Assembly: GCA_905250025.1 (NCBI GenBank) | Contig: CAJNOJ010000109.1 | Span: 248,001 to 312,000 of the forward strand | Direction: 5' to 3' | Source of the DNA: Adineta ricciae | Taxonomy: Eukaryota; Rotifera; Eurotatoria; Adinetida; Adinetidae | DNA: 64,000 nt | Shown here: piece after piece, positions 34,701 through 46,648 of the stretch | Layout of the letters: each line of letters starts with the position of its first letter | Position numbering within the stretch: the first letter of the stretch is position 1 | Notes under the pieces: model-generated | The model's input: only the letters and a program-made list of their open reading frames with translations | Told to the model about the DNA's origin: nothing | Databases searched by the model: none | Translations under genes and position numbers: made by a program

Positions 34701-37577
34701 TACTTTCATCAAAATCTTTGCATTTCGAAAGAAATCTTACCAGCTTTTAGAACAACACGTTCGTATGCGGGAAATTTTGAACTTGTCAACGCTAAAAAGA
34801 CAAAACGTCTTTAGCAAAAAGTTCCTATTCATCTCAAAGGTGAAAGCAAAAGTACTAAGCAAAATAATAAGAAAAATGTTCTTTTGATTAGGAAACGTGT
34901 AAGTAAAAGCACACGGTGAGAAATGACTTACGTTTCCAACAGAGAGCTTTAGCTGGAAAGATATACATAGATTTAACGAGTAAAACTTCTCTTCTCAACA
35001 CGAATATCACTCAACAACATACCGAAAGTGGAATCTTCTTTTAAATGATTAATTGATGACACTGATCGTGATCGTTTATCACTAAATTTTGATCGCAGTT
35101 TCCGTTTGAACGAAGGTTGCTTGGCTTTTAATAATTGTTCAAGGCTTGGTGCAATACTTGCTAATTGTTCCGCTCTATAAATCATAAGATCATTCTTAAA
35201 CGATACGTTTCAGTCAATCGAACCTACCGTGTCTTGTTTGGAATAGCACCGGTGACCTTCGTCATTGTTGGAGGTGCGTTTAATTTCGTTGCAACCCAAG
35301 AACCAACTTGTCCGTTGTAAAGTGTATCCGTTACATGAAAAATATCATTGACACGAATAGATAATTCTTCATCATTCGTTGTGTTGTAAGTAAAATGAGC
35401 TCTAGAAAAGTTTTTCAATAAAATCAAATACTTTGACATGAAAATGTCTTTACCGTATGTAAAATGAATCACCACCAACATCAGCTAACAATTGTTCGTA
35501 TTCTATTCGTGAAAAAGTTTCGATTTTAGAAAGAAGGTTATATTCAATAATAAAATCAAACAAACCATGGCGCAGATTAGCAACGATCATATTCACTTGC
35601 GATGTTTTCATATTCATTAAACAAAGCACAGCCTCTTCACGTGTTAACGTCGTAAAATCAATATTATTCACCTATAAATTCTCATCCTCACATCAAGATA
35701 AGCAAGTTCAACAGTTAACTTACACTAAAGATCTTATCAGCTACTAATAATCCAGCTTTATGCGCCACGCTCGTTGGTTGAACTTCACAAATGAATAAAC
35801 CATGTTTATCGCCACCTGCTAGACGAATTCCAATACTTGATGTATCGGTAAAAAACGACACATATCGTGTTCCCGTACTAAACAAAAGAAGTTCATAACG
35901 AAATCGAAAAATCCTTATCAAATCGTACATTGGTCGAAGAAAATCTTGTCGAATTGGTCGTTCGAAAACATATTGATTATAATCAGCTTGCAATTCTTTT
36001 CGCGTCGATACTGGACGATTTTGAACGATAATTGGGCCTGTGTCTTGTTGATGGTGGTGATGATGATGATGATGATTAGCACCATTTTCTGTGGATACAA
36101 ACAAGAAGGATTAGATTTGACGAGTTTTTCTTTCGAAAACTTCTTACGGAAGGGAGTGGAATTTTCGGAATGGAATTTATTTGGTACAACAAAGAGTACA
36201 AGGCGTTCTTTCGTTTTATCAATTAATTTTTGTGCTTCTTGTAACGTTAAACGATCAACAGGTGTTTCATTTATCTTGAATTTATTACTTTTTTTTTCTC
36301 ATTAAAACATTGAAGTTCTTCTTACTTTAATCACTTCATCACCTTCTTGAAGATTCGTAAACATTTCATTATTGGGATAATGAATTTTTTTAATAAAATA
36401 TCGACAACCGAGAATCACACCAAACTTTTCGTCTTTACGAGTCTTATTTAAAATACACTTGATCGGAGGTTCACTATCCGAAACAATAACCGGATGTTTT
36501 CGTCGACGAACGATCTATTCGACGAATTTGAATAGAGGAATTTCTTTCAAACAACAACTTCTCTTACTAAATTAACAAAATCAGTTGACTCGCGGATCAA
36601 TTTCAATGCTGTGTGTTCCATATGATGAATGACAGGATGACCATTTACATTCACTATCTGATCGTTCGGTCTACGAAAGTGACAAATGACGCCATTTCTG
36701 ATAAATAAGTCAACTTACAAAAGTTTGCCATCAGCCGGACCATTTTTAATGACTTCACAGACAGTTAAAGATTGATTATCATCATAATATGAGTGATTCG
36801 TTCGTTTCAAATCAATCAATTTACTCTCATGATTACCCCCACTAATCGCGATACCAAAACCATGTAATGGAGACTAAAATGAAAAAAATCATTCTCTTCT
36901 TTTGTTCACTCTCATAAATCAATATCTTCAACGAAAGAGGAACACCTTTCGGCTGTTTGCGACTCGATTGTCACTCGTCGGGTGATTACGTCAACATTAT
37001 ACCATATAATACCGACATAATAACATAACGAGTGAAGAAAAAAAAAACTCACTTTTAACACAAGCACGTTACAAAGATTATGATAAGATATTGATCAGAC
37101 CTTCTCAGCAAGTGATAACAAACTTACTCGTGTTAATGTAACTTGAATACAATCTGATGTTTCATCGTCAGTTAAACTAATTCTATTATTATTATTATTG
37201 TTGTTGTTAGTATTGCTATTGTCGATCTACGAACATAAATATAAATAGAAAATGTTTGTAGAGGAAAAAAAACAACGAAAGCTTCGGCACACAATGAGGA
37301 CAAGTAAACAGCACGTTCATCATTCTATAGACAAAAAGCCCAACGGCTAGTCCATTTTGCACGTTCAACAAGAATACATGATTAAATATCGATTACATTT
37401 AAGAATGAACAAAATAGAATATTGATCTTCTTTATCCGTCTTACAGACATTTATTTCGATGTATTCGAGTTCAAATCCAATTTGATCACATTAAATAAGA
37501 CACAGTCGATAAAATCATCGATTTACACGAACACAACCTTTGTTGTTTGAATCGAAGTGTATACGTACCAAAGGCAT
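31702..37577 (-). CDS. TJP1: Tight junction protein ZO-1-type MAGUK
   Basis: Scaffold linking cell-junction proteins to actin (ZO-1 in vertebrates, polychaetoid in flies). Twenty-three exons phase without conflict: 37226-37128, 36873-36719, 36670-36568, 36514-36326, 36274-36148, 36088-35929, 35877-35724, 35671-35454, 35401-35228, 35174-35023, 34952-34932, 34791-34741, 34685-34590, 34535-34459, 34410-33913, 33855-33777, 33725-33472, 33414-33182, 33129-32926, 32867-32385, 32245-32154, 32096-31848 and 31799-31702. A nine-base start exon (MPL, 37577-37569) with a GTACGT donor also fits. About 1324 residues: PDZ1 ([10 protein letters not shown]) ~30-120, PDZ2 ([11 protein letters not shown]) ~135-220, PDZ3 ([12 protein letters not shown]) ~283-360, SH3 ([13 protein letters not shown]) ~405-470, guanylate kinase-like ([29 protein letters not shown]) ~525-720, an acidic and Ser/Asn-rich linker, and ZU5 ([29 protein letters not shown]) ~1180-1300 ending ILVDHF. 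Complete ZO domain order. Confidence 0.93.
36061..36079 (-). repeat. Coding CAT/ATG triplet run (poly-His) in ZO-1-like gene
   Basis: Encodes eight consecutive histidines between PDZ2 and PDZ3. A second coding triplet run (AAT/AAC, eight Asn) is at about 37186-37210 near the N-terminus. Confidence 0.7.
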
Positions 37578-39148
37578 TGAACAATTTGGAAGAGAATCAA
37601 GTTTTCGATGATTATTTTAGTCAAGGCCGTTCGAAAGTAGAAGTTAACGATAAGAAGACCCTAAACAAAAGGATCAAATTCAGCTTGTGTTCACTTCACT
37701 TCGTCTAGTAGCTGACGATCGAACAATAAACGGGAGAGAAAGGGGGAGAAAAAGGTATATACAATATATGTTCAATGTTGATAATCGCCTGAACAGGAAG
37801 AAGAAGAAAAGTTCACCTCTTTCTCTTTAACCGTCGTGTCCGAGAAGCGAAATAAGCGATTCTTCTTTTCCCTATTCATTCTTCTACGTTTGTCGTTCAC
37901 CGGTCATCTTAGTTTTTCTTCTAGATTTTACTCGATATATGACCGGTGAAGACATATGATTTGATAATGATGATGTTGATTTTAATCCAACAACAATCAG
38001 TCATCTATTCACTTACATTCAACTCAAAAAAAAATTCAACTCGATAATACGACTCAAATTCTCTCCGATCTCTACACACATACACTATAATTATATCGAA
38101 TAGAAGAAAAACACAACACTCAAAATGCTTTGTACTCGAAGAATAACATACATGTAAAAGATTCGTGTTCTTTTTCGTGTTCTGTCTGATCTGATTGAAG
38201 CACAGCGAGAATATGAAGAAATACACTAACAAGGAGATGAAAGAGAAAAATTCAGTATTGCTTACAACAACACATGTGAGATGAAAGTGAATGGGAGAAA
38301 CAGGTGTTTGCGGTTTTCATATCACTATTGTTTCACGAACGATGCTCAGCGAGAGAACAAAAACGAATTATTCGCTTAGACAAATTTCTTAAGAATTCTT
38401 TCATCCGAATAAAATTCGACGTGCAGTGAGTGACATTGTCATCGGAGTTGGATAAGAGAAATTGCTTGAACGGAGAAAACATTCGTATAATAAACAAAAC
38501 GTGATTTACGACGAAAAGTTCACGATGTTAATATAACCTAAACTATTCGTTGTTGTCGAAAGAAATCGATTGTTGGATAAAGAGAACGAATTAAATTGAC
38601 AGTTGCTTTCAATGATTGATCAAATCTCATTAAGTGTATCATAAAAAGTTAATTCTCATGTCATTATCAATGATTGATAAAGTGTAAAATTTATATTCGG
38701 TTATTAAATCAATATTTTTTTTGCTTGTACCCCTGGCGTTTATCAAACCGTTGTAAAATTTGCTCTTCGTTTATCTTTGGATGAGGACGTGAGCATTCAA
38801 AGCTGAGTGTAGTAGATTGTTTTGAGAGCATTCACTAGTTCGATCAACCTGAAAACTCGTTTTTTTTTCAGACAGAAATTACAAAGTATGTTTGGCGAAC
38901 TTCCGCTCGATATATATTTGATTAGTATCAATTTCTCATATCTTTCCACGTGTAAAGTGAATAAATTTCTTATATAAATAATTTCTCTAACGAGTCGCAA
39001 GGTAAAAGTATTAAATTAACCGATACATCACAAAAAAAACATCTCGTATGGAATGATAAAAAAGACGTTGGTTAAGATCTGATTTCTCTATTCAGCCATT
39101 GTTTTCCTACGATCCGTTATTCGCTCTTCGAGTTCGACGATAAATCCA
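37578..39148. other. Upstream region of the ZO-1-like gene
   Basis: About 1.6 kb without recognisable genes. Purine-rich runs (37735-37760) and pyrimidine tracts are present; it probably contains the ZO-1 promoter and any non-coding first exon. Confidence 0.45.
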
Positions 39149-39564
39149 TCAACTGATTGCACATTGTTCACATCGTTTTTCACGATTGTTATTTGTTTCA
39201 CTGTTATGATTTACCTTGGATTAAAATATTTCCGAACAGTGACATCGAATCTAGTTTCAACATAGCTCACGTGTAATACTTGTTTGACAATAATCTGTTC
39301 GTGTTCTTCGTTAATCCGGATGGCTTTATCGACAATCAGCGGTGATTTGAATATCAGCATGTTCAAACGAATTTCCTCTATGAAAATGTTCACTTCGCGA
39401 TTCTCTTCGCTTCGTTTTTGTGAACTCCATTTATCTTTCCTACGTTCTACAAAACGAGCCGTTGATTATTTCATGTTGTTCTTCGTCAATATCGTTGCCT
39501 CTGAACGATTTATTCTTTTTAGTTTTATATTCTTTTTTAATGAATTTGTTTTGATTTTACCCAT
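39149..39564 (-). CDS. Doubtful small gene ending in a CAAX-like motif
   Basis: On the minus strand a charged frame (EENREVNIFIEEIRLNMLIF, then DKAIRINEEHEQIIVKQVLH) looks coding. A model with ATG at 39564 and exons 39564-39561, 39446-39271 and 39214-39149 has consensus GTAAAA and GTGAGC donors and gives 81 residues ending REKRCEQCAIS, whose last four residues form a CAAX prenylation box. Reading on without the second intron gives an alternative ending at FNPR. A further charged frame (GFIVELEERITDRRKTMAE) follows downstream. I recognise no family. It could also be a decayed gene. Confidence 0.3.
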
Positions 39565-40157
39565 ACTTTTCGCTCGAGAAAACTTCTCGTCATTAATTGT
39601 TTACTTTTCGAAGGAGTCCTTTTGCCAAATACCAACGATAAACATGCGCGAAATGTTATTTTCGATTTTCACCGCTTATTTTGCCCCACTGTGTTACATC
39701 GAAATCATTTATCAACAAATCGTTCAACTGAGCAGAGCAATCAATGTGATAAAACGATTATCACACGAATTTATGTCGTGATTATTGTTGTGTTGCCACT
39801 AGTAGTGAATCGAAACGCGAACACAAGTGAAACTTAAACTCGTCGTTCTTTCGTCCATTTCAGCAAGAATTAAATTAGTTTAATGTGAATAATAAATTCT
39901 TTCCTTCTGTAGAACTGTTGACAGAAAAGTGTGTCCTTCTGAAAATTTTTTTCCCAACCATCAAACATTAAGGAGAAGTTTTTTTCTCTTTTTTTGAACT
40001 TCAAACAGTTACTACGCAACATCGATTCTAACATTCTACTGATTAAATGAGTAAAACAAAAAGAAAAAAAAGATGAGAAAGAGAAATTTTTCTAGTAAAA
40101 ATTTCAAGGTTAGAACAAGACGCATTCCGGCTGTTAGTTAGTGCAAATTAGACGCAA
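39565..40157. other. Intergenic, upstream of the Hint-domain gene
   Basis: About 590 bases. The plus strand frame through 39600-39780 is hydrophobic only because it is antisense to an A-rich strand. A- and T-runs near 39980 and 40070. Nothing supported. Confidence 0.4.
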
Positions 40158-41009
40158 ATGGATCGACATCTTGATCGAAGATTCATCGGAATTCGTCGAC
40201 GTTTAGCCTCGCGACATTTGCAAACAATTATTCAATTGATCGTCGCGTTTGCTCTTTCATTTTCATTAATTTATGTCTCAATTAAATGTTTACCCTTCGG
40301 TCTCAACCTACATGATTCCTCCGACCCCTTCAACAACAAAGAAGCCAACAACAACAACAACAATGAAAACAACCACAAGATCATCCTTTGGTAAATAACC
40401 AAGTTGACAAATTTCTTCGAAAAAGTGAATTTCTCGTTTTCAGATATCGGTTGTTTCTTTGAGAAAACCGATGTTACACTTGCAGATGGTTCCACTCGTC
40501 GCTTAGACTTATTACAAGTTGGCGATGAAGTTCTCGTTCATCATCCATCCGGTCGAATTCAACCCAGTTCAGTTCTAACAATTTTTCGTCATCAGCGTTC
40601 ATCCGTTCGATTATTGGATATCTATACAACTGATCAGCAATATCCACTTCGTCTTACTCCATCACATTCAATTTTGACAAGAAAATCTCACAATAAACAA
40701 TCATCTTTTCATTACGATCTCGCATCCGAGATTCAAATTGGTGATTTCGTTTTCTCGTCGACGTTTCAATCGTTGCAAGTAACAAACATTCAAGAAGTTC
40801 TCCTCCTCAACCAAACAATTTCAACACCATTAACATTCGAAGGAAATGTAATCGTAAACAATGTGATTGCTTCATGCTATGCCACGTATTCTCATCAGTT
40901 CATGCATTTGTTAACAACACCGATTCGATATTGGTATCAATTGGGAACATTTCCTCAATTGAATACTTTCATAGTGAATGCAATAGAGTTTTATTCGAAG
41001 ATCAATTGA
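40158..41009 (+). CDS. TM-anchored Hint (hedgehog C-terminal type) domain protein, frame break in linker
   Basis: Two parts. From 40158 an open frame gives a basic N-terminus and a strong hydrophobic segment (IIQLIVAFALSFSLIYVSI), a type II signal anchor. Exon 2 from 40444, after a TTTTCAG acceptor, encodes a Hint autoprocessing domain. Its features are the catalytic cysteine in IGCFFEKTDVTLADGSTRRL, DLLQVGDEVLV, the TxxH motif in LRLTPSHSIL, then GDFVFSS and the typical end VIVNNVIASCYATYSHQF, as in the hedgehog Hog domain. The only in-phase route from exon 1 across the good GTAAAT donor at 40391 uses a threonine-rich linker (TPSTTKKPTTTTTMKTTT) that is one base out of frame with the TM segment. 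So an indel or an undetected intron lies at about 40275-40340. No hedgehog signalling (hedge) domain is present. Stop codons of this and TMEM120 are 82 bases apart. Confidence 0.75.
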
Positions 41010-41091
41010 TGGTTTGCGGTCGAAAGAGATTTTCTGTGTTCTTCTCTAACAATGATCGTTTTATTTTATTTGAAAAAGAAATTAATTCGAA

Positions 41092-42796
41092 TTAATTTTC
41101 TTTTGAAAGTTTTCGAATTCTTTCATTTTTAATCGAATCAACTTGTCGAGAACGTTCTTGTTGATATGATCTTGTCCGTCGATGGTAATTTGTTGACAAG
41201 AATGTTTTCAAACTTTGATATTTTTGTTTCAACAAGATCGGCCGAGTCTTTTCGCGTAATTTATCCCGCAAAACACTCAATGTTGTGCAAATATTTCCGA
41301 GAAACAGAACGAAAAATATTATTGATAACACATACACTTGCCATTCGTGCGTGCTGGCTAGATGAGCTAATTGCCACAGTGAATAAGCATTGTATAATTG
41401 AAATAAATAACCAAACAAAAGAAACGGAACCAAAAATGAAAGACCGCCTTGAACAAAAGTTCTTTTATTGAGAAAATGGCATTTTTTACACTTACGAAAC
41501 ATCCACCGATGGAATCCTTCGATTGTGATATCCATATCATGTGTTTCTCCCAGTGCTCGGAGTCGATAAAGACATCCGCGTTGGTAATAGAATTGCAAAC
41601 CCTAAAAGAACATTAATATTTCTTGAGAAAACTCGTAAATCATCACAATTTACTTGAACAAAACTAAGATAAAACGAAAAAACAAAGAACTGGGTTCGAA
41701 ATGCTTGATAAGATTCCGAATCGGGCCATGTTAACAAAATACCTGTTGCTACTGTTGCTATAAAATGATGCGCTCTCCACCAAGCTAAACATGAAAAACT
41801 TCAATAAAATCTTTCAACAATGAACAAACTTCGGTTTTACGATTTATATTTGAACCATTCGCAATGAGAATCGATTCACGGATGGTTAATGTGCAATAAT
41901 ACCAAACAAGTAAGAAATGGAATAAAGCATCAAATGCTCGATACCGCGAGGTTAATGACCAGATTACAAGTGAAGAAACTAATGAAATACAAGTTATAAT
42001 GAATTTGAATTTTTCATATTCTTGTTTGTAAGTCCATTTATCCGATTTATTCAAGATCGAAACATCCACACCACCGAGAATGACTTTGAGATAAGGATCT
42101 TTTCGAGGCAAAGTATCCGAGATTCGCGATAGATATAGTTGATTAGTTTCTAATTGTTGAGAGATGAGATTCAGACGTTCACCAGATGATAAAGTATCAA
42201 CGAGTTTATCCAGCGAAGGCGAAGAATTAACAGCTACTAATGGACGAAGATGAGCTAGTGTTGGTGAATTTGCGAACGAAGCATTTCGATTCAATGCAAG
42301 ATTTGATGTTGAAAGGGAATTTAATCGAGTTCGGAGAATTGGATTCGGCGTACTTTTCTTTGTTGCTTCTTCTAAACAAACAAAATGTATTCTTGAAAAT
42401 GTTCAATTCATCCAAACCTTTTTTCGCGTATGATTTACGTAGTTGAGCAACGTCGTGTTGTAATTGTTTGACTTTTTTATTATATTTATTGAATTCCTGT
42501 CTGTACTGTGTCTTCAAGGATTCAACTATATTGAGCTTTTCCACATATTCTTTATGTTTTGGTTCAAATGTTCGTATTTCGCCATCAAGTGCTAACCATT
42601 CATCGTATAATCGATTTAGCTTTTTGTCTTCGAATGTTTCAATTGTATTTTTGATGATTTGCTGTTTCTCATCCGACGAACTAGTTGATGATAATGATAT
42701 CGGATGTTCTTCATCATCATCTTCGCCACCGGAATTGACCAGATCGAAATGACGTTTGTCGTCATTTTCGATATTAAACATTGTATCACTTGTCAT
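41092..42796 (-). CDS. TMEM120: TMEM120 family membrane protein
   Basis: Six-TM protein of the nuclear envelope/ER (TMEM120A, also called TMPIT or TACAN); its structure resembles the fatty-acid elongase ELOVL, and an ion-channel role is debated. Five exons in phase: 42796-42418, 42371-41841, 41784-41654, 41601-41496 and 41447-41092, 500 residues. Features: an acidic Ser-rich N-terminus; a coiled coil at about 60-125; a linker rich in Asn/Ser/Leu; PYLKVILGGVDVSILNKSDKW; the conserved KQEYEKFKF; then membrane segments with the family hallmark FLLVWYYCTLTIRESIL, NPWWRAHHF, LLTWPDSESYQAFR, FYYQRGCLYRLRALGE, MDITIEGFHRWMFRGLSFL. Human proteins have about 340 residues; here the N-terminal half and the basic C-terminal tail are longer. 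Confidence 0.93.
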
Positions 42797-43017
42797 TGAA
42801 TTAGTTTTATTCCAAACTCGACATCTGAAAGAAATCTATCAAACAAAGTTAAGTATTTGGCAAAATACTCTTCCTTTTCTCAACAAATTCCATTTATATT
42901 ATTGACACAGATCTTCAAGATCCTCTCACAGTTCATTGCGTTTTAGAAATGATGAGTAAATAGAATCTATTTGCAGACGATTTCGAAAGTATTGAGGACA
43001 TTTTTCTAGAAGTCGAC
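42797..43017. promoter_or_regulatory. Compact bidirectional promoter TMEM120/VGAT
   Basis: Only 221 bases separate the divergent ATGs. A purine/pyrimidine-mixed AT-rich sequence with an acceptor-like TTTGCAG at 42977 suggests the VGAT transcript begins upstream and is spliced here. No core promoter motif is certain. Confidence 0.4.
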
Positions 43018-44442
43018 ATGGAACGAGGACGTCCTAAACTGAAACTACGCTTTACACCATTTACAACTTATGAAAGATTCGAGAATGAAACTGAGCAGTT
43101 GTTTCTGCACTGTCCAGAAGAAAAAACACAGACGATTTCCGATACAAAACAAGGCTTGACAGCACTTGAAGCAGCATGGAATGTTACCAATGCAATTCAA
43201 GTTGAGTATCTAATTTTCTTTCCAAAATATAACACCTTTTTCCTTCCAGGGAATGTTTTTAGTTAGTCTACCATACTCCGTTCATCACGGAGGATACTGG
43301 TCTTTACTTGCAATGGTTGGTGTCGCATGGATATGTACTTACACAGGTCAAATACTCATCTCGTGCTTGTATGAACCGAGTCCATCGACCGGATTGTTGA
43401 CGAAAGTACGACATTCATATGTCGATATTGCGGAACATATTTGGGGAAAGCGTTACGGTGGACGATTGCTTTTCATTGCGCAAAATATCGAATTATTGAT
43501 GACATGTATGTAGAAAACGAGAGAAATGTAAAGAATATGAAAATGTACAATGTCTGTTTAGGTATTTTGTATTTGGTTCTCTGTGGAGAACTGCTCGCTG
43601 GAAGTTTTCCTCAATTTCGAATTCCTGTTCGTTATTGGATATGTCTCTCGTGTTTATTTACGCTTCCATATTCATTTATTCGTAGTCTTCGTCTAGTCTC
43701 CCGTTTTAGTGCTGGAAATGCCGTCGTTCATTTAATTATAAACATGATTATCATTATCTATTGTCTTACAAAAGCATCAACATGGGATTGGTCAAAAATT
43801 CAATTTCGCATAAACATCGCATCGTTTCCAACATCAGTCGGAATTATCGTTTTTAGTTATACATCTCAAATCTTTCTTCCAACATTGGAGGATAACATGC
43901 GATATCCATCTCAATTCAATGCCATGCTTAGTTTGTCTCACATTATCGCTGCAATATTCAAAACTGGATTCGCTCTAATTGGTTTTCTGACTTGGCAAGA
44001 CGAAACATCCGAAGTAATAACAAATAATCTACCCACGCAGGAACTACGTCTGATGATTAATTTAACATTAGCGATCAAAGCACTTCTCTCTTATCCACTA
44101 CCATTCTTCGCGGCGTGCGAACTCATTCTGCCGAAGTTTTCTCTTTCGAATGATACGACAACATGGAAAACGATTTGCGCACGAATTCTGATTATACTAA
44201 GCACATTAATGATGGCATTATGTATTCCACATTTCGCGCAACTAATGGGACTGATTGGAAGTATAACTGGAGTGTTTCTTTCCTTAGTATGGCCGTGTTA
44301 TTTCTATTTGTATCTCAAAAGTTACTCGCTTTCATGGGCAACAATCGGAACGAATTTAGCGATTATTTTCTTTGGATTTATGTGTACAATTTCAGGAATT
44401 ATCGATTCATCGAGAGAATTAGCGAAGAAATTTCGGGAATAA
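43018..44442 (+). CDS. SLC32A1: Vesicular inhibitory amino acid transporter (VGAT/VIAAT, UNC-47)
   Basis: Loads GABA and glycine into synaptic vesicles using the proton gradient. Three exons in phase: 43018-43200, 43250-43505 and 43562-44442, 439 residues. The conserved block TALEAAWNVTNAIQGMF starts the transporter, followed by LPYSVHHGGYWSL, YTGQILISCLYE, HSYVDIAEHIWGKRYGG, NIELLMTCILYLVLCGELL, VGIIVFSYTSQIFLPTLE, FLTWQDETSEVITNNLP, KALLSYPLPFFAACE and IPHFAQLMGLIGSITG. These match vertebrate VGAT and not other SLC32/36/38 members. The N-terminal cytosolic part is short (about 55 residues against 120 or more). The frame is open upstream to an acceptor at 42978 (DFESIEDIFLEVD), so translation may begin in an earlier exon. 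The first donor is GTTGAG. Confidence 0.93.
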
Positions 44443-44758
44443 AGAAGCGAACTACCAATGACTTTGCCATTTCGATGTTAAATCTCCGTAGAAATAAAAG
44501 AAGTTCTCAACAACGAATATTTTTTAACTACCTGAAGAGATTTCTGTTGAAAAAAAATCATTCAAATAGAAACAGAGATAACATTTTTCATCATAGATCT
44601 TTATTAATGATGTTGTTCCTTGTTAAAATTCAATGAACGAGATAACAATAACAGAAAATGGTCTATTCGAATATTGGATTCATTCCACTGTTTGTTTGGG
44701 ATTGTTGACTTTGATGATTATGCCAATTCGCCTAAAATTTCACTGATCAAACAGAATT
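44443..44758. other. Convergent spacer VGAT/eIF3e
   Basis: 316 bases between stop codons, AT-rich, presumably both 3' UTRs. Confidence 0.5.
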
Positions 44759-46446
44759 TCATGACAATTCATCGACTCTTACGTTTGTGTCTTTTCTTCG
44801 TTCACTATTATGAACTAAACTTTGTGTTCGATTGAACAAATTCTTGGTTTTCTCAATGATAGTTTGATAAGGCGATAGAATTTGTGAACCCATGACAACT
44901 AATCCTTCTTGGGAATCAATTTTCGCGTCTAAATTTGCATTACGAATTAAATTCACAATCCAACGCTCGGCTTCCTCTGAACTCATATTTAATTTATCAG
45001 CCAGCAAACTATGAAACAAATCAGAATTCTTTTTTTTGCTTCGCATCAAGTTTTTCCTTACTCGATGGTAATCCGATGATGAATGCGACAGAATGTTTCG
45101 AAGATTAACAATCGCGCGTTTTCCATAAATTCTTCACTACAACCGATCAGGAAGAAATCGTTGTTTAACACTGCAGTACAATCCCGTAGTTTCTTTTGTG
45201 CATTATCAAAATCGAAATGCACATAGAGACATTCGAGGAATTCCGTGATGGGATCACGATATGCGTACGATTCCTGAAAAATAAAAAGTATTGGGAAAGT
45301 TAAATAAAATCTTTCGTTACCTGTCGAATAACTTTAAGTAATTCTTTCAATGTTCGTTCGTTTTTCTTTCGCGGATTGATGATCACTGCTGCGGATAAAT
45401 AACGTAATAAATGGGGTGCAGTTGTTTGTAAAGTATTCAAATAAGTGTTCGCTTGATTTGTTGTTGAATTCAAAAATAATTGAACGAGGTCATCCCGGCC
45501 TTCCGGATGGTTAAAATAAACAAATAATGACCAATGGATAAACCACGTTCGTTGATGTAACAAATCCAATGGTGAACGGCTATTATTCGATTCAATCGCA
45601 AGTTTTAAATGATTTAAATCATCATAAGCTTCATCCCAACGTTGCATCAAGATTTCCGAAGCTAATTTACCCCATAGACACGACATCATGTTTTTGTCAT
45701 TGTGTGGAACCTTAACAAACATTTAAAAATTGAAATCTTCGACAAGGAGAACTTACTAATGCACGATAGAGGCCTAAATTCGCAGCAGCTCGAGAATAAT
45801 CACCGCAGTCGTAAACATACCGAGCGAAAGTGTGAAGATCATCGACGATACTTCGTTCAATCTGAACATAAACACCTTCGAAAGGAAATCTTCGTGTTAT
45901 ACAGAACTTACATTAAACTTTTTCTGTAGGAAGTCTAATGCCAACATCGAATCACTGTTTCTGAAAGAAGAAAAACATGGTTTTTAGATGAAAGAATTCT
46001 TTATATGAAAATACGTACCGTTGATGTTCAATAAGTCGAGCTGCATCTTCCGTAACAGCCGCATCGAGCAAGGGCTGAACAGCTTCGGAGAGTTCATTAA
46101 ACCGTGCAACAATACTTTCACGTTTGTCGATCAGTTCTAAACAAACACGTGTTTAAGTTCGAATAGGTTTTCTTCGTTAAGCATACCTTTTGGTTCTTCA
46201 TCATCCGGATGAAGTTTTTTGTAAATATCCAATTGAAAATCAACCATAGTCGTATGTTGTAAAAGATCATATTTTGCTTGGAGGATTTCTTTCTCGTCAA
46301 AGATCTAAATTCGAAAGGCAAACTCGTTGATGTTTTTTTCGATTAATTTATCTTACATTTCTGTCGGTTAAAAATTCTAATAATGGAAAGACGAGATGCC
46401 GATCGAAATATCGACCCAATTTCGCTGTTAAATCGTATTCAGCCAT
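44759..46446 (-). CDS. EIF3E: Eukaryotic translation initiation factor 3 subunit E (INT6)
   Basis: Core subunit of eIF3, which bridges the 40S ribosome and initiation factors. Eight exons in phase: 46446-46357, 46304-46187, 46136-46019, 45960-45912, 45861-45757, 45710-45321, 45273-45062 and 45008-44759, 443 residues, the normal length. The N-terminus [20 protein letters not shown] and [21 protein letters not shown] are diagnostic. The middle has [20 protein letters not shown] and [20 protein letters not shown]. The C-terminal PCI domain has [32 protein letters not shown] and [20 protein letters not shown]. Introns 46-58 bases. It ends close to VGAT in convergent orientation. Confidence 0.96.
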
Positions 46447-46648
46447 CTGAAAAATGGAGAGAATATCCAAATGATTCAAACGAACTCGTTTGATGGATAA
46501 TTTTGAAATTATGATTGTATTTTCCTATTCACTCATTCAACTACTGAGGTTTTGTAAAGTGACATCTGTAATTTTCAATGGGAATATTCAGACGAAGTTT
46601 CTATTTTTCAATTGTGATTTGCTATGTGAAAGATTTTTCAAAGATTTC

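Noticed and set aside
39284-39781. Plus-strand hydrophobic open frame that could be a multi-pass membrane protein
   Set aside because: Its hydrophobicity comes from being antisense to an A-rich, lysine/asparagine-type strand; no start context, splice sites or family similarity.
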